From Lactococcus sp. S-13 (GTDB lineage Bacteria; Bacillota; Bacilli; Lactobacillales; Streptococcaceae): DNA of 64,000 bases. The notes below the pieces were generated by a model, which was given only the letters and a program-made list of their open reading frames with translations, was not told the DNA's origin and did not search any database. The position numbers were made by a program, and so were the translations under genes. The first letter of the stretch is position 1; each line of letters opens with the position of its first letter. Shown in pieces: positions 46,713-54,325 of this stretch. Location of the stretch: positions 682,001 to 746,000 of the forward strand of contig NZ_SDAK01000001.1 of the NCBI RefSeq assembly GCF_004210295.1. The letters run 5' to 3'.

Positions 46713-46720
46713 ATTATAAC
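46713..46720 (-). promoter_or_regulatory. Extended -10 promoter of the DUF1275 gene
   Basis: TGTTATAAT (TATAAT at 46713-46718). Spacing to ATG 46705 is 7 bases, the same as at dtpT. Confidence 0.65.
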
Positions 46721-46774
46721 AAAAATTTCACTCAAAGCGGATTTTATCCGTTTTCATAAGTATGCTAATGATTA

Positions 46775-46790
46775 CGTCAGCATTTTCTCT
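46775..46790. repeat. Single copy of the dispersed 16-base repeat
   Basis: CGTCAGCATTTTCTCT, exact, in the short gap between the DUF1275 gene and the next gene. Confidence 0.9.
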
Positions 46791-46802
46791 GGTGAATTTT
46801 GC

Positions 46803-47291
46803 TTACAACCACTCTTTTTTGACTGTAAAAAATGAACCGCGGATTTCGCCTGCTAATTTTGATCGCTGCCGTGCAAATTTAAATTTACTTTCCAGCTCGG
46901 CTGGAATCTCCATGCCCACCGAGAGTTTGATGCCCACAGCACGCTTGGGCTTTTTACCTTCTGCTGCTGGCTTTTTCTCATAAAGCAAATTCAAAACCAT
47001 CCCATCCTCATAGTAAAATTCTGGCCAAAAAATCTGCTCATCTTCATAAATCGCGACTTCCAGAAGTTTGGCAGAAAAAGTCAACTCTCGTTCTTCTTTC
47101 AAGATTTGACTCATCAAAGCAACTACTTCTGACTTTTCTTGTGCTGGATAAGTCACATATTCAAATTTATATTTATTCCAAAAGTAGCGTGCTTCGTTGG
47201 CTCGTAAACCCGCTAAAGCCTCAGCAACAGGCGAACTTTCCAGACCTGTAATTTCCATTTCGTCTTCTTTAAATTTCACATGATAAGCCAT
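46803..47291 (-). CDS. Unknown cytoplasmic protein
   Basis: A 162-residue protein without signal peptide or membrane helix, of no family I recognise. It opens MAYHVKFKEDEMEITGLESS and is rich in Glu, Lys and aromatic residues; the end (SKLAGEIRGSFFTVKKEWL) is basic. The frame opens at 47324, but MAYHVKF at 47291 after GTGGGAAAA is the more natural start. It stands alone, between a dispersed repeat and an AT-rich gap. Confidence 0.7.
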   Translation of the reverse strand: MAYHVKFKEDEMEITGLESSPVAEALAGLRANEARYFWNKYKFEYVTYPAQEKSEVVALMSQILKEERELTFSAKLLEVAIYEDEQIFWPEFYYEDGMVLNLLYEKKPAAEGKKPKRAVGIKLSVGMEIPAELESKFKFARQRSKLAGEIRGSFFTVKKEWL

Positions 47292-47464
47292 TTTTCCCAC
47301 ACTTTCTTCTTTTTTTAAAATCATTATAACACAAGCCCCGCTAGTTCAAACTTTTCCAGCTCTCGGGCACGAATTTCCCCCAGTTCAAATCACTAAAAAA
47401 TTCCGTAAATTTAAGGTATAATAAGCATAAACCCACGGTCAAAAAATTCAATGGAGGACTTTTA

Positions 47465-47683
47465 ATGAACGGTTACCAACAGCAGTACATCTGTGCAAAA
47501 TGCGGCAATCACACGTTTGAGCAAGATTAATTTCAAGCCACAGGTGGCGATTTTTCAAAATTTTTTAATGTACAAAATAAAAAATTTATCAGTATTTCCT
47601 GCGCCCAGTGTGGCTATACCGAGCTTTACAAAGCCCAAACCAGCACTGGAATGAACATCTTGGACTTTCTGCTCAACGGCTAA
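47465..47683 (+). pseudogene. Zinc-ribbon protein gene broken by one in-frame TAA
   Basis: The 73-codon frame reads MNGYQQQYICAKCGNHTFEQD, then TAA at 47528-47530, then FQATGGDFSKFFNVQNKKF and ISISCAQCGYTELYKAQTS to a stop at 47681. Both CxxCG pairs and the TGGxFxKxFNxQNKKF core match small zinc-ribbon proteins of streptococci, where Glu is usual at the stop position. GGAGG precedes the ATG, TATAAT lies at 47417-47422, and a terminator follows. So a single GAA-to-TAA change is the likely cause; a sequencing error is also possible. Confidence 0.8.
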
Positions 47684-47697
47684 TGTGCTAAAAACTC

Positions 47698-47725
47698 AAA
47701 AATAAGACCTTAGTCTTATTTTTAT
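47698..47725 (+). terminator. Terminator after the zinc-ribbon gene
   Basis: AATAAGAC / GTCTTATT around CTTA, followed by T-rich sequence. Confidence 0.85.
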
Positions 47726-47780
47726 TAGATAAACTTAATGTATAATATAGAATATACTGATTAGAAAAGAGAAATTATTT

Positions 47781-49778
47781 ATGCCAGTTTTAGAGCTGAA
47801 AAACATTCGGAAGTCCTATTTCCTTGGAAAAGAGGAATTCCCCGTTCTTAAAGGAATTGATTTGGAATTCGAACGCGGTGACTTCGTCAGTCTGCTTGGG
47901 GAGTCAGGCGGTGGGAAGTCAACCCTGATGAACATCATCGGCGGTCTTGATCGCAAGTACGAAGGTGACGTCATCGTTGATGGCATCCCTCAAAAAACGA
48001 AAAAAGAAAAAGATATGGATGCCTATCGCCGCGATACCATTGGCTTTATCTTCCAATCTTTCAATCTCGTAAGCTATCTGAGCGTTCTGGATAACATTCT
48101 TATCAGCCTTAAAATGACGAACTTATCAGACAAAGCGCGCCATGCGAGAGCTATTGAATTAACCAAGCAAGTTGGTCTTTACGACCACCGTAAGAAAAAT
48201 CCTTCACAACTTTCTGGAGGACAAAAACAACGGGTAGCCATTGCCCGTGCGCTTGCTTCTGACCCTGAAATTATCCTTGCCGATGAACCAACAGGGGCCC
48301 TTGATTCACAAAATACCAAGGAAGTTCTAGCTCTCTTACGCCAAATCGCCAAATCAGGAAAGACTGTTATTGTCGTTACTCACTCACAGGAAGTTGCCGA
48401 TTATGGGACGCGAATCATCCGCCTGGCCGATGGTCAAATCACTGGAGATGAGCGGATAAAACCAAGCTATCCTGTTACAGAGCACGAGCGGGTGCAGCCT
48501 AAAGCTTTATCTTATCGCGATACTTTCCGCACAGCCTTCAAACACTTCACTCACTCTTGGAAAATCAATCTCCTGATTGCCCTTGGGACAGCGATTGGAC
48601 TCTTCTCCGTCATCTTCTTCTTAGGACTTGGAAATGGTGCCACCAACTACATGAATGACACCATTACCTCAAATGTCAATCCTAATGTCATCACGATTTT
48701 CAAACGGACGACCACTGATAATAAACTCAGCAACGAAGAGGCATTGCGTCAATCTCAACAAGAACTCGGGACATCAGCAGCCAATCTTGACAGCACTCAT
48801 CTTAACAAACTGAAAAATGTAGATAATATCGCAAAAGTAGAGCCTGCTTACTCCTTCTCAGGTTTGAGTACACTCAAATATAATGACCAAACAAAATCTG
48901 GACTTTACTCTATTGACACTTGGACTCAATCAAACATCAACGATGAATACCTTACAGGAACAAAACCTGCAGATGGTGAAATCGCACTTTATGAAAATGA
49001 TGCCAAGGCCCTCAATAGTAACTATAAAGCTTTAGTTGGTAAAACAATCAACCTCAGCTTCCCAGCCAAAACGAGCACTGGAGCAACCGTTCCTGTCACT
49101 AAAGATTTCAAAGTTTCAGGAATTTTGAAAACACCAGACACCGTTGGTAGCTCAAACTCATCAAGCCTCATCGTAACGCATAAAACATTGAAAAATGCAT
49201 TGGATGCTGCTGGTGCGGACACCGACGCAACTTACGCCGTTGTCACTGTTGATAAAGTTGATAATGTTAAATCAGCAACTGCTGCTATTGAAAAACTCAA
49301 AATTGATGGTAACAAAGCATTTGTCACTTTCAGTGTTACCTCAATGCTTGATGTGATTACAAACATCACAAATATCGTCAGCTATGTCCTTGCTGCTATT
49401 GCCGGAATCAGTCTGATTGTATCAATCTTTATGATTGTGGTCACTACTTACATGAGCGTTGCTGAACGTACAAAAGAAATTGGTGTCATTCGTGCACTTG
49501 GTGGACGTAAAAAAGATATTTCTCGTCTCTTTACTTCTGAAAGTTTGATTCTTGGACTTTCTTCTGCAGCTATCGCAATCGGCTTTGCCTATCTTGGTGA
49601 ATTTGTAATCAATAAAGCTTTAAGCAGCTTCTTGGACGGTGCAAGCATCGTGCAAATCTCTGTTGGTAATGTCATCTTCGCCCTTGTCATCGCCATCTTG
49701 ATTGCCCTCTTGGCAAGTCTTGCGCCAAGTGGTCGTGCCGCTCGTTTGAACACGATTGAAGCCCTCTCTGCCGAATAA
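47781..49778 (+). CDS. MacB-type ABC transporter, ATPase fused to permease
   Basis: 665 residues. The N-terminal ATPase (1-225) has Walker [15 protein letters not shown], signature [15 protein letters not shown], Walker [14 protein letters not shown] and H-loop VVTHSQ. The permease half has one helix (about 262-285), a large extracellular domain (about 290-535) and three helices (about 545-655, [24 protein letters not shown]), i.e. the FtsX/MacB fold. Such mechanotransmission transporters act in peptide-antibiotic resistance or lipoprotein/peptide export. No two-component system or partner gene is adjacent, so the role is open. Confidence 0.9.
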   Translation: MPVLELKNIRKSYFLGKEEFPVLKGIDLEFERGDFVSLLGESGGGKSTLMNIIGGLDRKYEGDVIVDGIPQKTKKEKDMDAYRRDTIGFIFQSFNLVSYLSVLDNILISLKMTNLSDKARHARAIELTKQVGLYDHRKKNPSQLSGGQKQRVAIARALASDPEIILADEPTGALDSQNTKEVLALLRQIAKSGKTVIVVTHSQEVADYGTRIIRLADGQITGDERIKPSYPVTEHERVQPKALSYRDTFRTAFKHFTHSWKINLLIALGTAIGLFSVIFFLGLGNGATNYMNDTITSNVNPNVITIFKRTTTDNKLSNEEALRQSQQELGTSAANLDSTHLNKLKNVDNIAKVEPAYSFSGLSTLKYNDQTKSGLYSIDTWTQSNINDEYLTGTKPADGEIALYENDAKALNSNYKALVGKTINLSFPAKTSTGATVPVTKDFKVSGILKTPDTVGSSNSSSLIVTHKTLKNALDAAGADTDATYAVVTVDKVDNVKSATAAIEKLKIDGNKAFVTFSVTSMLDVITNITNIVSYVLAAIAGISLIVSIFMIVVTTYMSVAERTKEIGVIRALGGRKKDISRLFTSESLILGLSSAAIAIGFAYLGEFVINKALSSFLDGASIVQISVGNVIFALVIAILIALLASLAPSGRAARLNTIEALSAE

Positions 49779-49786
49779 AAATTTCA

Positions 49787-49822
49787 AAAATCTGTCAGTT
49801 CAATTTTCCACTGGCAGATTTA
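49787..49822 (+). terminator. Probable terminator hairpin of the MacB-like gene
   Basis: AAATCTGTCAGT pairs with ACTGGCAGATTT across a 10-base loop, with one mismatch; the T run is weak. Confidence 0.5.
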
Positions 49823-49960
49823 TCAATTAAACAGGCTTCTCGCCTTCTTTAGAAAAATAGACCTTGCCATTGACAAAGCCTATTTTTTCTATCATTTGCC
49901 CCAAAAATTAAAATATGTTAAAATTTATATTAGAATAACTTCATGAAGCAAGGAGCAACA

Positions 49961-50587
49961 ATGCAAGAAATCATTATTCAAATCATGAATCAATTTGGCT
50001 ACTTCGGTGTCGCCTTTCTCATCATGATTGAGAACATCTTTCCGCCCATCCCCTCTGAGGTTATCTTAACTTTTGGAGGTTTCATGACCACCTATAGTGA
50101 GCTGGGCATTATTGGTATGATTATCGCAGCAACAATTGGCTCCGTGCTAGGTGCCGTCATTCTCTACTTTGTAGGTAGACTTTTGAGCGTTGAGCGCTTA
50201 GAAACGCTCATCTCTGGGAAATTAGGCAAAATTCTGCGTCTAAAAGCAGGAGATATCCAGAAGGCTGAGCAATGGTTTATGAAACGTGGCAATGCTACCA
50301 TTTTCTTTTGCCGCTTCATTCCTTTAATCCGAAGCCTTATCTCCATTCCTGCTGGTTCCGCCAAAATGAAGCTTCCTGTTTTTCTGTTTTTGACCACTTT
50401 GGGCACCTTGATTTGGAACATTGTTCTCGTTTCACTTGGCGCAGCGCTGGGCGATAATTGGGAAATGATTGCAGGCATCATTGATTCTTACTCTTCAATC
50501 GTTGTTGGATTACTAGCAGTCGCCTTTATCTGTGCCATTCTCTTCTTTGTTAAAAAACGTTTCTTTTCAAAGTCAATGAAAAACTAG
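49961..50587 (+). CDS. DedA-family membrane protein
   Basis: A 208-residue membrane protein with GYFGVAFLIMIENIFPPIPSE near the start and the conserved FFCRFIPLIRSLISIPAGSAKM core. DedA proteins act in undecaprenyl-phosphate or phospholipid flipping; the substrate here is not known. The frame opens at 49943, but AAGGAG 5 bases before ATG 49961 sets the start. A single gene with terminator. Confidence 0.93.
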   Translation: MQEIIIQIMNQFGYFGVAFLIMIENIFPPIPSEVILTFGGFMTTYSELGIIGMIIAATIGSVLGAVILYFVGRLLSVERLETLISGKLGKILRLKAGDIQKAEQWFMKRGNATIFFCRFIPLIRSLISIPAGSAKMKLPVFLFLTTLGTLIWNIVLVSLGAALGDNWEMIAGIIDSYSSIVVGLLAVAFICAILFFVKKRFFSKSMKN

Positions 50588-50640
50588 ACAATTTATAAAA
50601 GATAATAACATACCTATAAGCGAAGTTCCCAGCTATAAAT

Positions 50641-50671
50641 TAAAAAGCGAGATAATCAACTCGCTTTTTTT
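50641..50671 (+). terminator. Terminator of dedA
   Basis: AAAAGCGAG / CTCGCTTTT with an 8-base loop and T run. Confidence 0.88.
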
Positions 50672-50712
50672 AGTGACTTTAACTGGATTGGATCCTTAGG
50701 TTTAAAAATAAA

Positions 50713-50744
50713 CAATAAAAGACTGATTGCTCAGTCTTTTATTG
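50713..50744 (-). terminator. Terminator of lmrA
   Basis: CAATAAAAGACTGA pairs exactly with TCAGTCTTTTATTG around TTGC. It lies 1 base after the lmrA stop. Confidence 0.88.
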
Positions 50745-50745
50745 T

Positions 50746-52515
50746 TTATTCCCCAAGCGTGAGTTGCTCTGAGACATATTTTGCATAGAGCGGGTGACTA
50801 TTGACAAGCTCTGTATGTTTTCCTTGACCTGTGATTCGTCCTTTTTCAATAAAATAGATTTGATCAGCGTCAACAATTGTTGAGAGACGGTGAGCAATGA
50901 CAAGGGTCGTACGTCCTTTCATCAAGCTATCCAAAGCTTGTTGCACCATTGCTTCTGATTCACTATCAAGGCTTGCTGTGGCTTCATCAAGCATCAAGAT
51001 TTTAGGATTTCGCAAAAAGGCTCTGGCAATAGCAATCCGTTGACGTTGGCCACCTGAAATTTTCACTCCTCGTTCACCAACTTCTGTGTTTAATTGTTCT
51101 GGCATATTTTCAACAAATTTACGAGCAAAGGCGAGTTCGAGAACCTGCCAAAGTTCTTCATCTGTGTATTCTCTCTCAAGTCCATAAGTGAGATTTTCTC
51201 TAATGGTTCCTGCCATAATGGCAGAGTCTTGACTGACAAAGCCAATTTGGCTGCGCCAATTTTCGAGTGAAACCTGATCAATCGGTAGACCATCAATCGT
51301 GATTTCTCCCGCTGTGGGTTGGTAGAAACGCTCAAGTAGCGCAAAAACTGTTGATTTACCTCCTCCAGAAGGTCCAGCAAAAGCAATGATTGAATTCGGT
51401 TTGGCTTCAAAACTAAGGTCTTGGAGAATTTTTTCAGAATCATCATAGGCGAAATCTACATGATGAGCCGCTAAAACTTTTCCTTCAAGGTTAATCTCAT
51501 CTCCTTGATGAAGAATTTCTTGATCTTCCTCAAGCAAATCAGTCAAGCGAGCTGTTGATCCAGAGGCTTTTGCAAGTTCCGTAAAGAAAGTAGCGACGGT
51601 CGGCACAGCACCAATCAAATTCATCAGGTACATCATCATCCCTAGAAGAGCCCCCAAACTCATGACCCCTGTTGATATCAGATAAATCCCATAAGCAAGG
51701 AGTCCAAAAATCATCAACATCATTGAGAGCATCATTACTGGCGACATCAGTCCATCAAAAACCGCTTCACGCACACCAATTTTATAAAGTGCATTGACAT
51801 CTTTTTCGGCTTTTTGTGAGGCTTGTTTTTCAGCGTTTGAGGATTTAACCAGACGAATTTCAGAGAGTGATTCGCTGGCGATTCCTTGGAAATTAGCCAA
51901 TGAATCTTGGCGAGTCCGCCCAATTTTTTGACCAAAAGTCATGATTGGGAACATGATGAGCATAACAAGAGGTACAGCAATCACCATTGCCAGTGTCAAA
52001 CGCCATTGCATTTGAATCATAAATAAAACAGATCCAATCAGCAACAAAATTGATGTGAAAGCTTGTGGAATGGCATTGGCAATCAGATTTTTAACTTGCG
52101 TTGTGTCATTGGCAAGACGCGAAGACATTTCTCCTGTTTTAACTTCATCAAAATATTTGACGGGAAGATGAATCATCTTGTCCCAAACGCGGGTGCGCAA
52201 ATTTTTTACGACAGATTCACCAAAGATCCCTAGCACAATTGCAGCACCTGCTGAAACTGCTGCAGAAATGATGTAAAGTCCAATGACTAAGGCAACTTTA
52301 CCTCCATCAACGCCTTGAGCAAAGCTGTTAACCAACGGCTGTACAAGCTTAGGAACTTGTAGTTGGACGAGTGTTCCGACAATCCCCGAAAGAATCCCAA
52401 TGATGAAGAAGAGATAGCGGGGTTTTGCAGTCCGAATGAGTGAAACAAAGTGTTTGATGGATGTTTTATCGACCGCTTTTCCTTCAACGCGACTGGTCAT
52501 TGGACCTTTTTCCAT
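50746..52515 (-). CDS. lmrA: Multidrug ABC half-transporter LmrA
   Basis: A 589-residue homodimeric drug/lipid exporter. Six membrane helices (about 30-320) precede the ATPase: Walker A GPSGGGKSTVF (about 385), Q-loop GFVSQD, signature KISGGQRQRIAIARAFL, Walker B ILMLDEATASLDS and H-loop VIAHRLST. Long stretches such as the start (EGKAVDKTSIKHFV) and NLRTRVWDKMIHLPVKYFDE match lactococcal LmrA, with scattered substitutions. It is last in a marR-SGNH-lmrA unit, so its expression is probably under the MarR repressor. Confidence 0.95.
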   Translation of the reverse strand: MEKGPMTSRVEGKAVDKTSIKHFVSLIRTAKPRYLFFIIGILSGIVGTLVQLQVPKLVQPLVNSFAQGVDGGKVALVIGLYIISAAVSAGAAIVLGIFGESVVKNLRTRVWDKMIHLPVKYFDEVKTGEMSSRLANDTTQVKNLIANAIPQAFTSILLLIGSVLFMIQMQWRLTLAMVIAVPLVMLIMFPIMTFGQKIGRTRQDSLANFQGIASESLSEIRLVKSSNAEKQASQKAEKDVNALYKIGVREAVFDGLMSPVMMLSMMLMIFGLLAYGIYLISTGVMSLGALLGMMMYLMNLIGAVPTVATFFTELAKASGSTARLTDLLEEDQEILHQGDEINLEGKVLAAHHVDFAYDDSEKILQDLSFEAKPNSIIAFAGPSGGGKSTVFALLERFYQPTAGEITIDGLPIDQVSLENWRSQIGFVSQDSAIMAGTIRENLTYGLEREYTDEELWQVLELAFARKFVENMPEQLNTEVGERGVKISGGQRQRIAIARAFLRNPKILMLDEATASLDSESEAMVQQALDSLMKGRTTLVIAHRLSTIVDADQIYFIEKGRITGQGKHTELVNSHPLYAKYVSEQLTLGE

Positions 52516-52563
52516 TTTTCAGTTACTCCCTTTTATTTTATTTCTAAGTTAAATCTTTCATTT

Positions 52564-53238
52564 TTAATTATCTAAATAAGGTTTGAGATTTTCTAATACG
52601 ACTTCAAAACCTGCAGGGAGGAGATGTGCACCGTCAAAAGTCAATTCTTTTTTCAGATTTCCTGATTCATCTGCCAAATTTTGATTAGCAGAAATAAAAT
52701 GAAAACCTTGTTTTTCGGCAAGAACTTTAATCTTGTCACTTGCTGCTTGGAACTTTTCGTTACTGCGAGTTTCAAATAAAGTTTTTTCATCGGCATCGGC
52801 GCCAAAGTCAACCGTATTGATTGGATAATAGCGCATAACATAAACTTCTGTTTGCGGTAAATTTTTAGCAATTCGTTGCATTATTTCAACATAATTTGCT
52901 AAAAATTCATCTTCTGCTACTTCAAATCCAATATCATTTGTCCCGATATTGATAAAAATTTTTGAAGGTTCTAAGTCTAAAATTTGTGTTTCAAAATGCT
53001 CTAATAAAAATGAGGTTGTCGTCGCACGAACTGCTCGATTGTAGATATGTTGTTTAAAATTTACTTTTCCTTGGGCTTCCCACTGCTCGATTGGAAAAAT
53101 TTCCATGAGTGACGATCCGACAAACAAGGTTTGACCTTTTTGAGCTGTCTTGTTTTCTTGTTTATATTTTTCGATTAAATGATTTTGAAAATCCACAAGT
53201 TGAGGATTTAATGTTAGTTCTCTAGTTTCTTGGGCCAT
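52564..53238 (-). CDS. SGNH/GDSL hydrolase
   Basis: A 224-residue cytoplasmic esterase-type hydrolase. Block I nucleophile FVGSSLME (about 43-50), block III INIGTNDIG (about 97-105), and block V DGAHLLPAGF with the catalytic Asp and His near the end. No signal peptide. Relatives include platelet-activating-factor acetylhydrolase-like and acyl esterases; the substrate is unknown. It lies between marR and lmrA with gaps of about 45 bases, so the three are co-transcribed. Confidence 0.88.
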   Translation of the reverse strand: MAQETRELTLNPQLVDFQNHLIEKYKQENKTAQKGQTLFVGSSLMEIFPIEQWEAQGKVNFKQHIYNRAVRATTTSFLLEHFETQILDLEPSKIFINIGTNDIGFEVAEDEFLANYVEIMQRIAKNLPQTEVYVMRYYPINTVDFGADADEKTLFETRSNEKFQAASDKIKVLAEKQGFHFISANQNLADESGNLKKELTFDGAHLLPAGFEVVLENLKPYLDN

Positions 53239-53281
53239 TTTTTCTCCATTCTTATTGTTACAGCATTTTTTATCTTTAAGC

Positions 53282-54058
53282 TTAAAAATCTATCCAATTT
53301 TCGTTATCGTCTTTAGCTTCACCGTTTACATCACGTGAACCGTGTCCGTCCCAGCCTCTTCCTTGACCGAAATTCCAAGGATTATGCCTTTTTTTCATGT
53401 TATCAAAAAGGTTTTTCCAGTCTTCACCAAAGGGCATAGAATCACGCATTGCCCGACGTCGTTCGTTGTCAGACATTCTTGCCCAACGTTCTCGTTGCGC
53501 ATCATGATGCCCTCGGGGGCCGCCTCCATGACGTCCACCAACACCGCCACGCATCGCGTCAAATTGTGACATCATTTCTTCTTGTAATTGACGAGCGTAG
53601 TCAAACATTTCTCCATCAGCATTTGCTTCAAGCAATTTGTTAAGCAAAATTGACAATTGTTCTTGTTCTTCTGTATTCAACCCGTCAAATAAATCTGAGC
53701 TGATATTATCATGCAAATCTTGACGTTTTTCTTGAGCTTTTTGCCCTTTTTCGGTCAGAAAGACTCGGCTGCTTCGTTTGTCTTCTTCATCTTGGCGCCG
53801 TTCAACTAAGCCAGCATTTTCCAAATTCTTGACTTGAGCTGTCACACTCGAAGGCTTAATGTCGAGAAGTTCAGCGATTTCGCCATTCGTTAATCCATCT
53901 TTTTTCCAAAGCTCAATAAGTAGACCTTGAGCGCCTGTGCGATCTCTGCGCTGACGTAATTTTTCAGACATCATATCCATGCGCAGAGCCATCATGAATT
54001 TGGGGTGGCGTAAAAGTTTTGAAAATAGGTTTAAAAGTTTATTTGTTTGTTCAGACAT
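53282..54058 (-). CDS. MarR-family repressor with a long Gly/His/Arg-rich tail
   Basis: A 258-residue regulator. Residues about 1-150 are a MarR winged helix (LTNGEIAELLDIKPSSVTAQVKNLENAGLVERRQDEEDKRSSRVFLTEKG). The remaining 100 residues form an unusual tail: GGVGGRHGGGPRGHH, WARMSDNERRRAMRDSMPFG, HNPWNFGQGRGWDGHG, ending ENWIDF. Typical MarR proteins have about 150 residues. It controls the unit with lmrA and probably itself, through the perfect inverted repeat over the promoter (54255-54289). A role as a drug- or stress-responsive repressor is inferred. Confidence 0.88.
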   Translation of the reverse strand: MSEQTNKLLNLFSKLLRHPKFMMALRMDMMSEKLRQRRDRTGAQGLLIELWKKDGLTNGEIAELLDIKPSSVTAQVKNLENAGLVERRQDEEDKRSSRVFLTEKGQKAQEKRQDLHDNISSDLFDGLNTEEQEQLSILLNKLLEANADGEMFDYARQLQEEMMSQFDAMRGGVGGRHGGGPRGHHDAQRERWARMSDNERRRAMRDSMPFGEDWKNLFDNMKKRHNPWNFGQGRGWDGHGSRDVNGEAKDDNENWIDF

Positions 54059-54079
54059 AATAGATCTCCTTTATCTTAA

Positions 54080-54184
54080 TTAAAGTGCTTGTCGCTGTTC
54101 ATCAAAAATATAAATCAATAAATCATCTGGTCGCTCAATTAGCCTAATGAGAAACTGGATTTTTTGCCGTATTTTTTTAAGCAT
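54080..54184 (-). CDS. Small 34-residue ORF in the marR leader
   Basis: Reads MLKKIRQKIQFLIRLIERPD DLLIYIFDEQRQAL (34 residues), ending TAA at 54080-54082. AAAGGAGAGCCA before ATG 54184 is a strong ribosome site, and the promoter is 60 bases upstream, so it should be translated first in the marR-SGNH-lmrA mRNA. It could be an amphipathic small protein or a leader peptide; no family is known to me. Confidence 0.65.
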   Translation of the reverse strand: MLKKIRQKIQFLIRLIERPDDLLIYIFDEQRQAL

Positions 54185-54243
54185 TGGCTCTCCTTTATTG
54201 TAAAATATTTAGTTAGTTTGTAAGAAATTTATCTAACAAAATG

Positions 54244-54289
54244 ATTATAGGCTATTTATTTAGTTTTGTCAACAGTAAAACTAAATAAA
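54244..54289 (-). promoter_or_regulatory. Consensus promoter with overlapping MarR-type operator
   Basis: TTGACA (54267-54272), a 17-base spacer and TATAAT (54244-54249) on the minus strand, a perfect consensus promoter. Arms TTTATTTAGTTTT (54255-54267) and AAAACTAAATAAA (54277-54289), exact reverse complements 9 bases apart, span the -35. Weaker GTTAG...CTAAC halves lie at 54212-54237. This placement is that of an autorepressor site. Confidence 0.78.
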
Positions 54290-54294
54290 ATAAA

Positions 54295-54320
54295 AAAACA
54301 GTCCTAAGACTGATTTTTTA
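54295..54320. terminator. Terminator of cydC
   Basis: CAGTC (54299-54303) and GACTG (54308-54312) around CTAA with T/A runs on both sides. Confidence 0.75.
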
Positions 54321-54325
54321 TTTTA

